Positions 36,599 to 45,827 of a stretch of 64,000 nt of DNA are shown here, piece by piece (the stretch's first letter is position 1; every line of letters begins with the position of its first letter). Made by a program: the position numbers and the translations under genes. The stretch is taken from contig CALJHE010000014.1 of assembly GCA_938075675.1 (NCBI GenBank), forward strand, positions 103,721-167,720, given 5' to 3'. Origin of the DNA: Candidatus Poseidoniaceae archaeon. GTDB taxonomy: Archaea; Thermoplasmatota; Poseidoniia; Poseidoniales; Poseidoniaceae. The notes beneath the pieces are model-generated. The model was given only the letters and a program-made list of their open reading frames with translations, was not told the origin of the DNA and searched no databases.

Positions 36599-39124
36599 TT
36601 CGGGTTCCATGACCGCATCGATGATATCTTCACCGTGTCGGTTTGGGTTCATATTGTAGAGTGTGTATCCAGCACCTAGACCGCACAAGAGGAAAATGAA
36701 TCCAATGAATGCTGCAAATCCAGAATGTTCAGCGAGGACACTCCCTAAGTCGGAAAAGAAGCCTTCGGAATCGTCAGATGACGTTTCCTTTGGAAGTATT
36801 TCCTCCATCAGAGCCGATTGATTGTATGCCTCACGGGTGAAAGTAAGTTGGCCTTTGTAGGATTCATCCCATGCATCAGATGGAGTAGTTGGGTCGAGGT
36901 CCGAATAAAAGTCTGGACGCTGAGGTATCGTAATGTCAACAGGCGTCGAAAGGTCAAGCGTCAGGGCTACATCGACCGTGTAAGGGATACTGGCCTCAAA
37001 GAATTCGGGGTCCTCAAACAAGCCAAGGAATGCTGCTGCTTGGCCGGTGATGTCGAAGTGTGCCCAAGTATTCCAGTGCTCTGGGCCGACGTCAAGGTCG
37101 TAAATCCAGGTATCTGCAACACGCGTTCCTGCGCCCTGGGCATCGTTCGAACCGTCTTCAGCAAGATCGATTTCCATTTGGAGACTGCCAACCTGAGCCG
37201 TTTCAATATCGACTTCGGTTGGAGTGAAATAGGCGAGCAAATTGTTGGTACCGTTTGGAATCCAAACATAATGGGAATCTTCGGTATAGTACACAGCCCC
37301 ACTTGCTCCGTTGTTGAAGTGATTCCAGTCGCCCTTCCATGCGTGACGGACACGGTCGGTATCGACTGGAATTGTCTCAACCGTCATGAGCGAAGTGTAG
37401 ATGTCGTAAGCGTCCCAAACGGTGTATTCGGGATGGTCCACGATACCGTCGTTGTTCTGGTCACGCATCAGTTGGAGTGTGCGAGCAAGCGCAACAGCCT
37501 TGTCGGTATTGGTAAGGCCGTGGCCGACTCGCCAATCGTGACAACGACCAGTCGCGCTCAGATAACAATCCGTTGGGATATCGTTGCATGCGTCATCATC
37601 GTTACCTGCTTCACAAGAATTCGCCATGCCATCGTATCGAGCGGTCAATTCAAGGATGAGTTCGAGTTCATGAACTCGCGAATAATTTGCCGAATCCCAG
37701 TCCTCGAACTGTCCGTATGCTGCCGAGCCGTCGCCACCGACCAAGGAGTTACCCTCATCGTGGTCGTCACGGTGGTAGTCTGCAACACCTAATGACGGTG
37801 CAGCATCGAGCAATAGGCCTGCAATGCCGCCAACGTGAGGCGTAGCCATACTGGTCCCAGATATGGACATGTAGTACAAATCGCCCTGCAATTTCGTTGA
37901 TGCATCGATTGCTGTTCCACGAGGTGCAGTCGCCCAAATATCGCGACCCGGTGCACCTACATCGGGCCAAGTGTGCATCTGATTCATACAGCCGCGTGAG
38001 GAAAAGGAGGTTACAGCAGACCCATCGTGTGTTAGGGCTGCGACGGAGATAGCGGAGGGGGTATTCGCATAGACATTGGTCTTCAAACCGCCTGCACACT
38101 CACCGCCGTTACCACCAGAATTTGAGGCTGCGAAGATAACGGCAACACCGTGGTCATACGTGAGCATATCAGTTAATTGCGCTACAGCGCCGTTCGGGTC
38201 ATAATCGCCATCCGTGCCCCAAGAATTGGAAACAACACGAATATGGTATTCGTTTTGTCCGGGAATAGAGTGTTGGTAGGTCCATTCAAGTCCTTGCTCT
38301 GCTGCGAAAATCGAAGCACCATCTCCAGTTCCAAGAGCGACCAGTTGCCCTCCTTTAGCAACACCAGCTCGGCGGCCTGCAGAAGCATCTCCGTTCCCAG
38401 CAATTGTCCCACCAACGTGAGTTCCGTGACCAGAAGATGTATCGGAGTTGCGGGTTTCAGTCCAGACGCCGTCCCATTTGGCAGAATAGAGCGTCTTTTC
38501 ACCAGACCACGGTTGAAGATAGTCATAATCGGGATGACCTGCATCGACTCCAGTATCTAAGTCAACGATTGCAGTTCCATCTCCGTCCCATTCTGTGAAT
38601 GCAAGGTCGGTATCGTACGCAACGGTTCCATCGGTATTGATGATTGCTCGATGCCATGAAGTTGTTGCGTTGACGACATGAGTCGTCTCATGCATCAAAA
38701 TTCCAACTTCATCTGTTGGGTCACCGCCAAACTCTGTTGGCAGGTAGAAAAATTCCAATTCTCTGTTCAATTCAAGATATTCAACTCGTTCCCATTGACT
38801 AATCGAGCGTATTTGAGAGGCTGATGCCTCAATCAATCCGCCATCGATGAGGGGAGCGTCACCAAGGATTTCTGCACCAAACTCCCCTAATTCGTCGCGG
38901 TCTGAAGAGTCAACGGGTGAATTGAGTTGGAAAATCACTGACAACGTTTCGTCATCGGACACAATGCTAAGTTCGTGCTCAAGTGAAGCATCCATACGCT
39001 CAAAATCTCCCAGTGGATTGAGACTGTCTGCTAAAGGTGCAGCAGATACGCCAATCAAAAGCAGTTGAAGTGTAAAGACGACCAAGAGGCTGCGAGCCGA
39101 CCGGATGTGCATGGTGTTGGGCAT
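36593..39124 (-). CDS. Subtilisin-like serine protease (S8), secreted, C-terminally anchored
   Basis: Extracellular protease of 843 residues. It has a signal peptide (about 9-29, LLVVFTLQLLLIGVSA), a propeptide region to about residue 150, and the S8 catalytic domain with D190 (IVDLDTGVDAGHPDYD), H233 (SGHGTHVGG), the oxyanion asparagine in FAASNSGGNGG, and S425 (SGTSMATPHVGG). After it comes a beta-rich region of about 330 residues with a CEAGNDDDAC insert. A C-terminal hydrophobic helix (FAAFIGFIFLLCGLGAGYTLY) and short acidic tail would hold it in the membrane. The start at 39124 has AGAGG 5 bases upstream. It follows the ETHE1-like gene by 35 bases on the same strand. It should degrade environmental protein at the cell surface. 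Confidence 0.93.
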   Translation of the reverse strand: MPNTMHIRSARSLLVVFTLQLLLIGVSAAPLADSLNPLGDFERMDASLEHELSIVSDDETLSVIFQLNSPVDSSDRDELGEFGAEILGDAPLIDGGLIEASASQIRSISQWERVEYLELNRELEFFYLPTEFGGDPTDEVGILMHETTHVVNATTSWHRAIINTDGTVAYDTDLAFTEWDGDGTAIVDLDTGVDAGHPDYDYLQPWSGEKTLYSAKWDGVWTETRNSDTSSGHGTHVGGTIAGNGDASAGRRAGVAKGGQLVALGTGDGASIFAAEQGLEWTYQHSIPGQNEYHIRVVSNSWGTDGDYDPNGAVAQLTDMLTYDHGVAVIFAASNSGGNGGECAGGLKTNVYANTPSAISVAALTHDGSAVTSFSSRGCMNQMHTWPDVGAPGRDIWATAPRGTAIDASTKLQGDLYYMSISGTSMATPHVGGIAGLLLDAAPSLGVADYHRDDHDEGNSLVGGDGSAAYGQFEDWDSANYSRVHELELILELTARYDGMANSCEAGNDDDACNDIPTDCYLSATGRCHDWRVGHGLTNTDKAVALARTLQLMRDQNNDGIVDHPEYTVWDAYDIYTSLMTVETIPVDTDRVRHAWKGDWNHFNNGASGAVYYTEDSHYVWIPNGTNNLLAYFTPTEVDIETAQVGSLQMEIDLAEDGSNDAQGAGTRVADTWIYDLDVGPEHWNTWAHFDITGQAAAFLGLFEDPEFFEASIPYTVDVALTLDLSTPVDITIPQRPDFYSDLDPTTPSDAWDESYKGQLTFTREAYNQSALMEEILPKETSSDDSEGFFSDLGSVLAEHSGFAAFIGFIFLLCGLGAGYTLYNMNPNRHGEDIIDAVMEPES

Positions 39125-39159
39125 GAACGCCTCTACTAATGCCTTCGCATGCAATGCGT

Positions 39160-39870
39160 CTAAATCATCCAAGGGATTTCTTCAGGTATTTCTGCAAAAA
39201 GATTTGCGGGGAGCGCTGTTTTAATTTTTGAAACCGAGCCAAGTCCTGCCGTAACCTTCTCTTGCCAAGCCGAATACTCTTCAAAGGAATTCATGTTTAG
39301 AACAGGATTGTGTTCACGGTTCCAGTCCAACGATTTCATCTCGGTGCCGGGTGGTTCGTGCCCGGTGCAAACGAGAAGATTTCCGTCGAGTGAGTCGAGG
39401 CATTTGAGAGAGAGCCAATGGGCATGAACTCGACCACTCGGCAAATCATCGCGGCCAGCACCACCCTCGCCGGTGAACAGGAAATCACCAGTCAAGAGAT
39501 GAGTTGGTGATTCAATCAGAACATGGTCGTTGGTATGTCCTGGAACGTGATGAACCTTGAGTGGTAATGAACCAACCATGAGCACGTCTTCTTCATTGAG
39601 ATAGTGTGATACTCCAAGACAAGGTGTATCCTTCCACATTGCGTATTCGCACCCAGTCGATTCACGAAGTGAATAACATGCAGTGATGTGGTCTGCATGA
39701 GTATGAGTTGCAATGGCATACATGAGCACTAAGCCCTTCGATTCAATCACTGAAAGGTATTCATCCATGAAGTCGTAGACTGGGTCAATGATTGCGGCGC
39801 TCTTTGAGGTCGAGTCAACCAAGAGGTATGTCTGAGCCCAGCCAGTTTTGTTCAATTGCTCGAAGTGCAT
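39160..39870 (-). CDS. Metallo-beta-lactamase fold protein, ETHE1/persulfide dioxygenase-like
   Basis: 236-residue cytoplasmic hydrolase-fold protein. Metal-site motifs in order: THTHADHITA, VPGHTNDHVLI, LLTGDFLFTGEGGAGRDDLPSG and CTGHEPPG. The order AIIDPV...THxHADH...GDxLF...GRDD followed by an NREHNPVL segment resembles ETHE1-type persulfide dioxygenases, which oxidise glutathione or other persulfides. A glyoxalase II-like thioesterase is the alternative. No rhodanese domain is attached. It is the first gene of a pair with the subtilisin gene. The cysteine desulfurase at 47 kb is another persulfide enzyme in the window but is not linked. Confidence 0.82.
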   Translation of the reverse strand: MHFEQLNKTGWAQTYLLVDSTSKSAAIIDPVYDFMDEYLSVIESKGLVLMYAIATHTHADHITACYSLRESTGCEYAMWKDTPCLGVSHYLNEEDVLMVGSLPLKVHHVPGHTNDHVLIESPTHLLTGDFLFTGEGGAGRDDLPSGRVHAHWLSLKCLDSLDGNLLVCTGHEPPGTEMKSLDWNREHNPVLNMNSFEEYSAWQEKVTAGLGSVSKIKTALPANLFAEIPEEIPWMI

Positions 39871-39962
39871 GTTTGAGCGACAGACAGGTCATACTTGAAG
39901 AATACCCAAACCATACAACTCGCCATACGAGCATTCATCAAAGATGACAAGAACCCACACTC

Positions 39963-40679
39963 ATGCATCCTGTCGAAGTTGTTCACTTGGAACACGACGG
40001 TAAGGTGCTCTTGGTCAATGAAAAAGGTGAAGGCCCTCAGAAACCAGTTCAGGGAAGAAGGGAAATCTCCGAACACCTACGCTTGCCGACACGAACTGAG
40101 ATTGAGTCGATGGACATCGAGTGGAAGCAATTGCGTGAGACGCGTGTGGTCTTCGGAACCATGGTCTACAGAGTGATTAAGGGGTATCCGAAGATTGATT
40201 GGCCAAAAAACTGGGCATGGAAAGACGAAATGATTGCTGATAATGCAGTCCATCCAGTGGCAAGAGAAGCAATCTATCGGTCAATCCATCGGTTGGTATC
40301 GAAAGTTATGATTTGCAACGATGCAGGTGAAGTATTGCTCGGCAAAGTCGAACGAGGTCATTTTCGCGGATTCTGGACTCTACCCGGGGGCTACATGGAC
40401 CACGATGAGCATCCAAGTACAGGTTGTGTTCGGGAAACATTAGAGGAAATTGGACTTGAGATTACTCTTGAATCCCACGAACCAGTCGTAACTCAGAAGA
40501 TTTTCACAGATGATGGCATCTCGTTTGTTTCGTTCACGTACCGTTCAACATGGAATGGAGACCTGTCACAACTCAAGTTACAGACTGAGGAGATTGCAGA
40601 AGTCAAGTGGTTTTCAAAAGATGAAGCATGCCAAGTCGCAGTTTCATATTTTGATATCGAGGCCTTGAAGACGCTCTAG
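39963..40679 (+). CDS. NUDIX hydrolase
   Basis: 238 residues. The C-terminal half is a NUDIX domain with a nearly canonical box at residues 143-165 (GX5EX7REUXEEXGU): G143, E149, R157-E158, E161-E162 and G164. The metal-binding glutamates are therefore present and the enzyme should hydrolyse a nucleoside-diphosphate-linked compound. The N-terminal 100 residues (VVHLEHDGKVLLVNEKGEGP...) look like a second, degenerate NUDIX-type or RNA-helicase-like module without a box. Substrate unknown. The stop codon TAG is immediately followed by the antiparallel stop of alaS. Confidence 0.88.
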   Translation: MHPVEVVHLEHDGKVLLVNEKGEGPQKPVQGRREISEHLRLPTRTEIESMDIEWKQLRETRVVFGTMVYRVIKGYPKIDWPKNWAWKDEMIADNAVHPVAREAIYRSIHRLVSKVMICNDAGEVLLGKVERGHFRGFWTLPGGYMDHDEHPSTGCVRETLEEIGLEITLESHEPVVTQKIFTDDGISFVSFTYRSTWNGDLSQLKLQTEEIAEVKWFSKDEACQVAVSYFDIEALKTL

Positions 40680-43529
40680 TCAAAGGCCAACTTCACTTCG
40701 TGCAGCGGAAAGGGCTTCGTCAAGACCTTCAGGGTATGAACCGCCACCTTGAGCAAGTGTAGGTCGACCTCCACCACCGCCCTTGATGTGGGGGGCAATG
40801 GTTCTCAGGAGTGCAACCGCATCATACCGTTCACTGGCAACAGTATCCTCTGTAACGGCAATCATCAACTTCCCACCGCCTTCTCTTGAGCCAAGAACTG
40901 CCAGTGTGGGTTGATTGGCATCAAGTGTCAATTCCTTGAGCATCTTCGTCATCTTCTTCAAATCACCAGTCACTTCCATGATTACAATCCGAACACCATC
41001 GATTTCCGAGGAATCTGAGCCGCCTCCGGAGGTACGAAGTCGAACGATTTCAGCTTCAAGTTGTTCGATCGTCTTGCGCTGCTCTTTCCATTCGGCATAG
41101 AAACGTTCGGTGGTCTTAGGGAGGTCGTGTGTTGGAATGCCATATACATCGCTCGCCTTACGGAGAAGTTCGTCCTGTTTTCGAGCATAATTGAGGGCTG
41201 CCTGACCGGCCACAATGTGCAAGCGTTCTACGCCGTCTTGAACCGCTGCTGAACGAACAATCCGAATCGAGCCAATTTGACCTGGTTCGTCGTGATGCGT
41301 ACCACCGCATGCTTGGATGTCGTGATCTGCAATGCGCAGAATTCGTATCGAGTTCCCCTTCGGAGCACCGCCCTGATACAAATCAAAGCCATACTTTTTA
41401 TCGGCGTCTTTTCGGTTCAATTCGGTTTTCTCAGTTCGTTGAACTTGGCCGAGAACTTCGTTTGCAATCGATTCGATAGCATCTAAATCGCTACGGGACA
41501 AACGGTTGAAGTGGGTGATGTCCAAACGTCCAGATTCAACCGACTTGTTCGCACCTGCTTGGTAAATGTGTGGACCAAGTACACGGCGGGCAGCCCCACC
41601 TACAATGTGAACGGCAGTGTGATGGTCCATGAGTTGTTTTCTACGGTTCCAGTCAATGCTTCCATGCACAAGATCACCTGTCTCAAAAGTTCCGCAGACC
41701 AAATGAAGAATGTGACCGCCTACTTTGCGTGTGTCGAGTACTTCCAAATGCTTTGAATCAGTCGATAGAAGACCATAGTCGCCTTCTTGGCCACCTCCCT
41801 CGGGGTAAAAACATGACTTGTCGAGAATTACCGCGTGAGTTGCACCTTCAGGTACATCTTCACCAACGAGTGGTCGAACGGCAAGAACGCTGGCATCAAA
41901 TTCACGTTGTTGGACATCTTCGTAATACAAGGCAACAGTCGACGGCAATTGAGGAATTGTTTCGACAAGCGGTTTCTGTTCAACTGCTTGAGCAGCCTGT
42001 TTAGCAATCAGTGCATGCCGTTCAGCCATTTCAGCAGCGAAACCAGTACGGATTTGAAGATTCGTCCATCCGGCATTTTGGCCCAGTGCTACCACCATGT
42101 CTGGTGCCAAGCCATGTGAGTCGTTGAGATGGAACAATGTTTCATCGGGTACAGTATCAGCATCTTTCGCTAGGCCTTTCAATTGCGTAACAATGACATT
42201 ACCGCCCTTACGAATCATTTCACCGTAGCGCTCTTCTTCAAGTTCGAGAATACCGAGGAGCCCATCGTGTGTCTGCTTCATCGATTGCCCATCAAGATTG
42301 ACAGCGATATGATGCTGAGCCAATTCTGCAAGTGGGACTTGAATCCCGAGGTCATCTCGAAGTCGCAATGTCCTACGAGCAAGCATACGAGCCAAGTAAC
42401 CGGCTTTGGAATTTGATGGTACTAAACCATCTCCAAGCATGTGGGACAATGCATGAAGATGGTCTGGAATTGCATAGATTTTGGCAAGTGGTTCAGTGAT
42501 TGCAGTGAATTGTTCCGAGGTTACAGAAATACCACGCTCGGCGAGCCTGCGTAAGAAAATCGATCGGAGTTCAACAGCATCGACACCTGGTTCAATGTTC
42601 ATGATGCCGTTCAAGCGGCTCATCTCACCGAGCAAGGCATCCAAGTTGAGTTCGGGCCATTGTGAACTGATGGTCGAGAATCCGGATAAATCTTTGAGCC
42701 AAGCCACGGTTTCTGGATAAATCGCCTCGTAAATTGTAGGCGTACCAGCAGCTGCCCAACAGAATCGCTCAAGACCGTATCCAGTATCGATAATTTGCAA
42801 TGGCATCTCACGGTAACGGTCTCCCTTGAGTTCAATATCACCGTCGGGATGTTCTTCCATATTCATGAAAACCAATGTCGCTAATTCGAGTCCGCCGACG
42901 ATAACTTCGACCGCTGCACCGGCATTTCCACCACCGCACCATGGATTTTCGACGTAGGTGATTTCACCTGCAGGAATGCCGAATGTGGACGTCATTAACT
43001 CGTGGCAGTACTGGACACATTCCTCCATCCAATAGTACAACTTGCCGTCATTCGGGCGGTTAAAGGCGTGGTGAGCCATCATTTCAAAAGTCGTGAGGTG
43101 ACGGCCTGAGCGACCAACTGCATCGACATCAGTAAGCCGGATACACGGCTGAGAAATCGTCAATGGATTGGCAGGCGGTTCAACATCACCCGACGTGACG
43201 TGCGGCTGGAAATCCGCAATTGAAGCGATGGTAAGATGAATGTCATCCCTCCACCTTGCTAAGACAGGGTAAGGTTCGATTCGGGTATGCTCAACCTGCT
43301 CAAAGAAAGTCAGAAAAGCCTCACGCATGGCATCCTTCAACGCCTTACCACGCATTGCGAAGCCCTGAATAAGCGGTTTACCGATGAATGTGTATTCATC
43401 TTCGGAAGTGTCGCCGCAGGTATCTCGAGTTGCATCTGTTGACCAAAACCAGAGGTCAGTAATTCGGCACTGTTTGCGGACATAACCTTCGCTATGAAAC
43501 ACGGCCAAATCAATCGGTGGCAATCCCAT
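40680..43529 (-). CDS. alaS: Alanyl-tRNA synthetase, archaeal type
   Basis: Charges tRNA-Ala and hydrolyses mischarged tRNA. 949 residues. The N-terminus has the archaeal extension EGYVRKQCRITDLWFWSTDATRDTCGD before class II motif 1 (AMREAFLTFFEQVEHTRIEPYPVLARWRDD), then motif 2/3 regions (QPCIRLTDVDAVGRSGRHLTTFEMMAHH; IDTGYGLERFCWA). The editing domain carries HxxxH in MDHHTAVHIVGGAARR (about residue 635) and CGGTHHDEPGQIG (about 740). The C-Ala region ends with KGGGGGRPTLAQGGG. The start at 43529 is set by GGGGAG 9 bases upstream. Together with the DTD2 gene at 52 kb it guards against D-Ala/Gly mischarging. Confidence 0.96.
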   Translation of the reverse strand: MGLPPIDLAVFHSEGYVRKQCRITDLWFWSTDATRDTCGDTSEDEYTFIGKPLIQGFAMRGKALKDAMREAFLTFFEQVEHTRIEPYPVLARWRDDIHLTIASIADFQPHVTSGDVEPPANPLTISQPCIRLTDVDAVGRSGRHLTTFEMMAHHAFNRPNDGKLYYWMEECVQYCHELMTSTFGIPAGEITYVENPWCGGGNAGAAVEVIVGGLELATLVFMNMEEHPDGDIELKGDRYREMPLQIIDTGYGLERFCWAAAGTPTIYEAIYPETVAWLKDLSGFSTISSQWPELNLDALLGEMSRLNGIMNIEPGVDAVELRSIFLRRLAERGISVTSEQFTAITEPLAKIYAIPDHLHALSHMLGDGLVPSNSKAGYLARMLARRTLRLRDDLGIQVPLAELAQHHIAVNLDGQSMKQTHDGLLGILELEEERYGEMIRKGGNVIVTQLKGLAKDADTVPDETLFHLNDSHGLAPDMVVALGQNAGWTNLQIRTGFAAEMAERHALIAKQAAQAVEQKPLVETIPQLPSTVALYYEDVQQREFDASVLAVRPLVGEDVPEGATHAVILDKSCFYPEGGGQEGDYGLLSTDSKHLEVLDTRKVGGHILHLVCGTFETGDLVHGSIDWNRRKQLMDHHTAVHIVGGAARRVLGPHIYQAGANKSVESGRLDITHFNRLSRSDLDAIESIANEVLGQVQRTEKTELNRKDADKKYGFDLYQGGAPKGNSIRILRIADHDIQACGGTHHDEPGQIGSIRIVRSAAVQDGVERLHIVAGQAALNYARKQDELLRKASDVYGIPTHDLPKTTERFYAEWKEQRKTIEQLEAEIVRLRTSGGGSDSSEIDGVRIVIMEVTGDLKKMTKMLKELTLDANQPTLAVLGSREGGGKLMIAVTEDTVASERYDAVALLRTIAPHIKGGGGGRPTLAQGGGSYPEGLDEALSAARSEVGL

Positions 43530-43647
43530 ACAACACATCTCCCCAAGGGAACAAACCACCGACCGAGCAATACACCTTGAAACCTATGGGTCAAATCCCC
43601 GTGAAAGGAAGAACAATGCTCAAAGGTGAACATCTCAACCCGTATTC

Positions 43648-45123
43648 ATGTCCGAAGATTGGCGTCACCATCTCACCTCACTGGGTGACGGTACGATGCG
43701 AATCAAAGCCCATGGCAAAATGAAGGTCGATGCACGGCTGGTTACGGATGAGCAGCATCTGAAAGTACACGCTGATGACCGAGGTCCAGAACAACTCATC
43801 AATGCCGCAAGTTTACCAGGAATTGTTGGCGAAGCATGGGGCATGGCTGACTGGCATTTTGGGTACGGGTTACCGATAGGTGGGGTCGTGGCGACCGATA
43901 CTGAATACGGAGACATGGGTGGAGCAATCTCGCCCGGTGGCGTTGGATTCGACATCAACTGTGGAGTACGAATGCTGGCGTTGGATGCGACTGCACAGGA
44001 TATTCCAAACCTGAAGAAACTTGCTGGAAGAATCGCAGGCAGAGTGCCGGCCGGAGCATCGGGAAAAGGTGGACTCAATATCACAATGAACGAACTCGAT
44101 CAACTCATCCACGGGGGCGCCCCTGCTGCAGCGGAATTGGGATATGGATTTGATGAGGATATTCGGCACCTTGAATCCGGTGGACAACTCGAAACGCAGG
44201 ATGCTGAACTCTCAACACGAGCCAAAGAACGTGGCCTGCGTGCTCTAGGAACCCTCGGTAGTGGAAACCATTTTCTTGAACTGCAAACCGTTGGCAAGAC
44301 CGTTGATTCGGCTACTGCTGAAGAATGGGGTTTGTACGATGGTCAACTGGTTGCAATGATTCACTCCGGGTCTCGGGGGCTTGGACACCAAGTCTGCAGC
44401 GACCATGTACGGCTCCTCGAACGCCGCTACCGCCAGCATGAACAAGGTTGGTTCAATGAAGAATGGGGCTATGAGATTGCTGACAGGCAACTCGCTGCAG
44501 CACCCTTTCATTCAAAAGAAGGGAAATCCTACTTTGATGCCATGAATGCGGCAGCGAATTTTGCATTCGCCAACAGAAGTGCACTCGCACACCGACTGAG
44601 AGAAGTACTCAAACTGGAACTTGGCGTTGATGGCGAGGCACGAACTCTCTATGATGTTGCCCACAACATAGCGAAAGTCGAAGTTCATGAAATCGACGGG
44701 AAACCTTGTACTTGCTGTGTCCATCGTAAAGGAGCGACGCGTGCCTTTAGCGGCGATAGCCCAGAAATCGGACATCACCACCGCCAAAGTGGGCAACCGG
44801 TATTGATTCCGGGTGATATGGGGACTGGTTCGTGGGTAATGGCAGGCCCCAAAAGAGGACAAAATATGGCGTTTGGCTCGTCATGCCACGGCGCTGGAAG
44901 AGCACTATCTCGCACTAAAGCAAAAAAGACAATCGATGGAAAAGCACTGAAGCATGAACTGGAAGGACGCGGAATACGTGTTCACGCATCGACCCCAAAT
45001 GTCCTTTCTGAAGAAGCGCCTGAGGCTTACAAGAATGTTGATGACGTCATCGAACTCACAGAAAAAGCCGGCTTGGCACGGCCGGTAGTACGGCTTAATC
45101 CATTAGCAGTTATCAAAGGATAA
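43648..45123 (+). CDS. rtcB: RNA-splicing ligase RtcB
   Basis: GTP-dependent ligase joining 2',3'-cyclic phosphate and 5'-OH RNA ends; in archaea it seals tRNA exons. 491 residues, no intein. Metal and GMP site motifs: GMADWHFGYGLPIGGVVA, GGVGFDINCGVRML with the metal-binding cysteine, LGSGNHFLELQ, IHSGSRGLGHQV, KVEVHEIDG, CCVHRKGATRAF with the guanylylated histidine, and GSSCHGAGRALSRTKAKK. Its activator archease is encoded at 849-1349. The stop codon directly abuts that of the small convergent ORF. Confidence 0.97.
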   Translation: MSEDWRHHLTSLGDGTMRIKAHGKMKVDARLVTDEQHLKVHADDRGPEQLINAASLPGIVGEAWGMADWHFGYGLPIGGVVATDTEYGDMGGAISPGGVGFDINCGVRMLALDATAQDIPNLKKLAGRIAGRVPAGASGKGGLNITMNELDQLIHGGAPAAAELGYGFDEDIRHLESGGQLETQDAELSTRAKERGLRALGTLGSGNHFLELQTVGKTVDSATAEEWGLYDGQLVAMIHSGSRGLGHQVCSDHVRLLERRYRQHEQGWFNEEWGYEIADRQLAAAPFHSKEGKSYFDAMNAAANFAFANRSALAHRLREVLKLELGVDGEARTLYDVAHNIAKVEVHEIDGKPCTCCVHRKGATRAFSGDSPEIGHHHRQSGQPVLIPGDMGTGSWVMAGPKRGQNMAFGSSCHGAGRALSRTKAKKTIDGKALKHELEGRGIRVHASTPNVLSEEAPEAYKNVDDVIELTEKAGLARPVVRLNPLAVIKG

Positions 45124-45309
45124 TCACATGCAGTAATTGTGCGCCGGCTGACCAGGAATGGTAGGGGCAGCACCGCTGTGAACTCCATCGGGTTCTTCAC
45201 AAATGACACTCAACAAAGTGTTCACAAGGTCTTTCAATTCATCAACTTGGTTTTGAAGATCACGAACTCGTTGCCGCATCTCCGTTTTTGTTTCTAGCTC
45301 TCGCTCCAT
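45124..45309 (-). CDS. Small coiled-coil protein, hypothetical
   Basis: A 61-residue ORF whose first 37 residues form a strongly heptad-patterned helix (RQRVRDLQNQVDELKDLVNTLLSVI), followed by a Pro/Gly-rich tail ending HNYCM. Not recognised. Support comes from the clear coiled-coil pattern, from the stop codon lying exactly against that of rtcB (the same arrangement as real convergent pairs here), and from an A/T block (GATAAATATG) some 35-45 bases upstream of the ATG. A chance frame cannot be excluded at this size. Confidence 0.5.
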   Translation of the reverse strand: MERELETKTEMRQRVRDLQNQVDELKDLVNTLLSVICEEPDGVHSGAAPTIPGQPAHNYCM

Positions 45310-45431
45310 AATATCCCATCCAGAGAAGTTGCCTTCTCCAATTGCATATTTATCAAAATCACCTTATAGCCTTTGAGGAATTGGCGAACTCAAAAGGTAC
45401 ATTTATTCGACAATAAGTAGACGCGAAGCGG

Positions 45432-45438
45432 TTATATT
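45432..45438 (+). promoter_or_regulatory. TATA box of tRNA-Thr
   Basis: TTATATT lies 26-32 bases before the first base of tRNA-Thr, matching archaeal TBP spacing, inside otherwise mixed sequence. There is no other gene downstream that it could serve. Confidence 0.6.
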
Positions 45439-45463
45439 GCACTGGTTGGTCGCCGTCTTTACT

Positions 45464-45535
45464 GCCACCGTGGCTTAGCGGTATAGCACCTCATTGGTAA
45501 TGAGGAGGTCGCGAGTTCAATTCTCGCCGGTGGCT
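45464..45535 (+). tRNA. tRNA-Thr (anticodon GGT)
   Basis: A 72-base cloverleaf: acceptor GCCACCG pairs with CGGTGGC, the D-arm is GCTTAGCGGTATAGC, the anticodon stem CCTCA/TGAGG encloses TTGGTAA with anticodon GGT (reads ACC/ACU), and the T-arm is GCGAG TTCAATT CTCGC. The discriminator base is T and no CCA is encoded. There is no intron. Confidence 0.97.
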
Positions 45536-45637
45536 CTTCAATACCATCCTATCTTCGAGTTACAACGATTGTAAGTACAGCACGCTGAGAAGCGAATATC
45601 AAAGAAAATACAACACGTTCGAATGGGTACGAAAAGG

Positions 45638-45720
45638 CGCCGAGAGAGAGATTTGAACTCTCGTGCCACAAGGACACGCGATTTCCAGTCGCGCGCAATA
45701 CCAGGCTATGCGATCTCGGC
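45638..45720 (-). tRNA. tRNA-Ser (anticodon GGA)
   Basis: On the minus strand an 83-base class II tRNA: acceptor GCCGAGA/TCTCGGC, anticodon stem CGCGA/TCGCG around CTGGAAA with anticodon GGA (reads UCC/UCU), a long variable arm of the serine type (TGTCCTTGTGGCA), and T-arm GAGAG TTCAAAT CTCTC. The discriminator is G, as serine tRNAs need. No intron and no encoded CCA. It converges on tRNA-Thr across a 102-base spacer in which I see no feature. Confidence 0.97.
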
Positions 45721-45745
45721 TTGTAACCCGCCCACCTACCATTGG

Positions 45746-45754
45746 CGTTTAATG
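45746..45754 (-). promoter_or_regulatory. Candidate TATA box of tRNA-Ser
   Basis: On the minus strand CATTAAACG lies about 26-34 bases upstream of the tRNA-Ser 5' end. The position fits TBP spacing; the sequence match is moderate. Confidence 0.45.
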
Positions 45755-45827
45755 CTCACCCTTCGCAACTTTAGTTTTGAGGGAAGTAAAGCGAAAGGAC
45801 TCAAAGGTGGAGCGGCTTCGGTAGAAC

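Noticed and set aside
36818..37792. 324-codon open frame antisense to the subtilisin gene
   Set aside because: Sequence lacks any domain pattern and is explained by stop-poor antisense of a well-supported protease gene.
45536..45637. Spacer between the two convergent tRNAs, examined for a shared terminator or small RNA
   Set aside because: Only short T-runs and no convincing stem were found.
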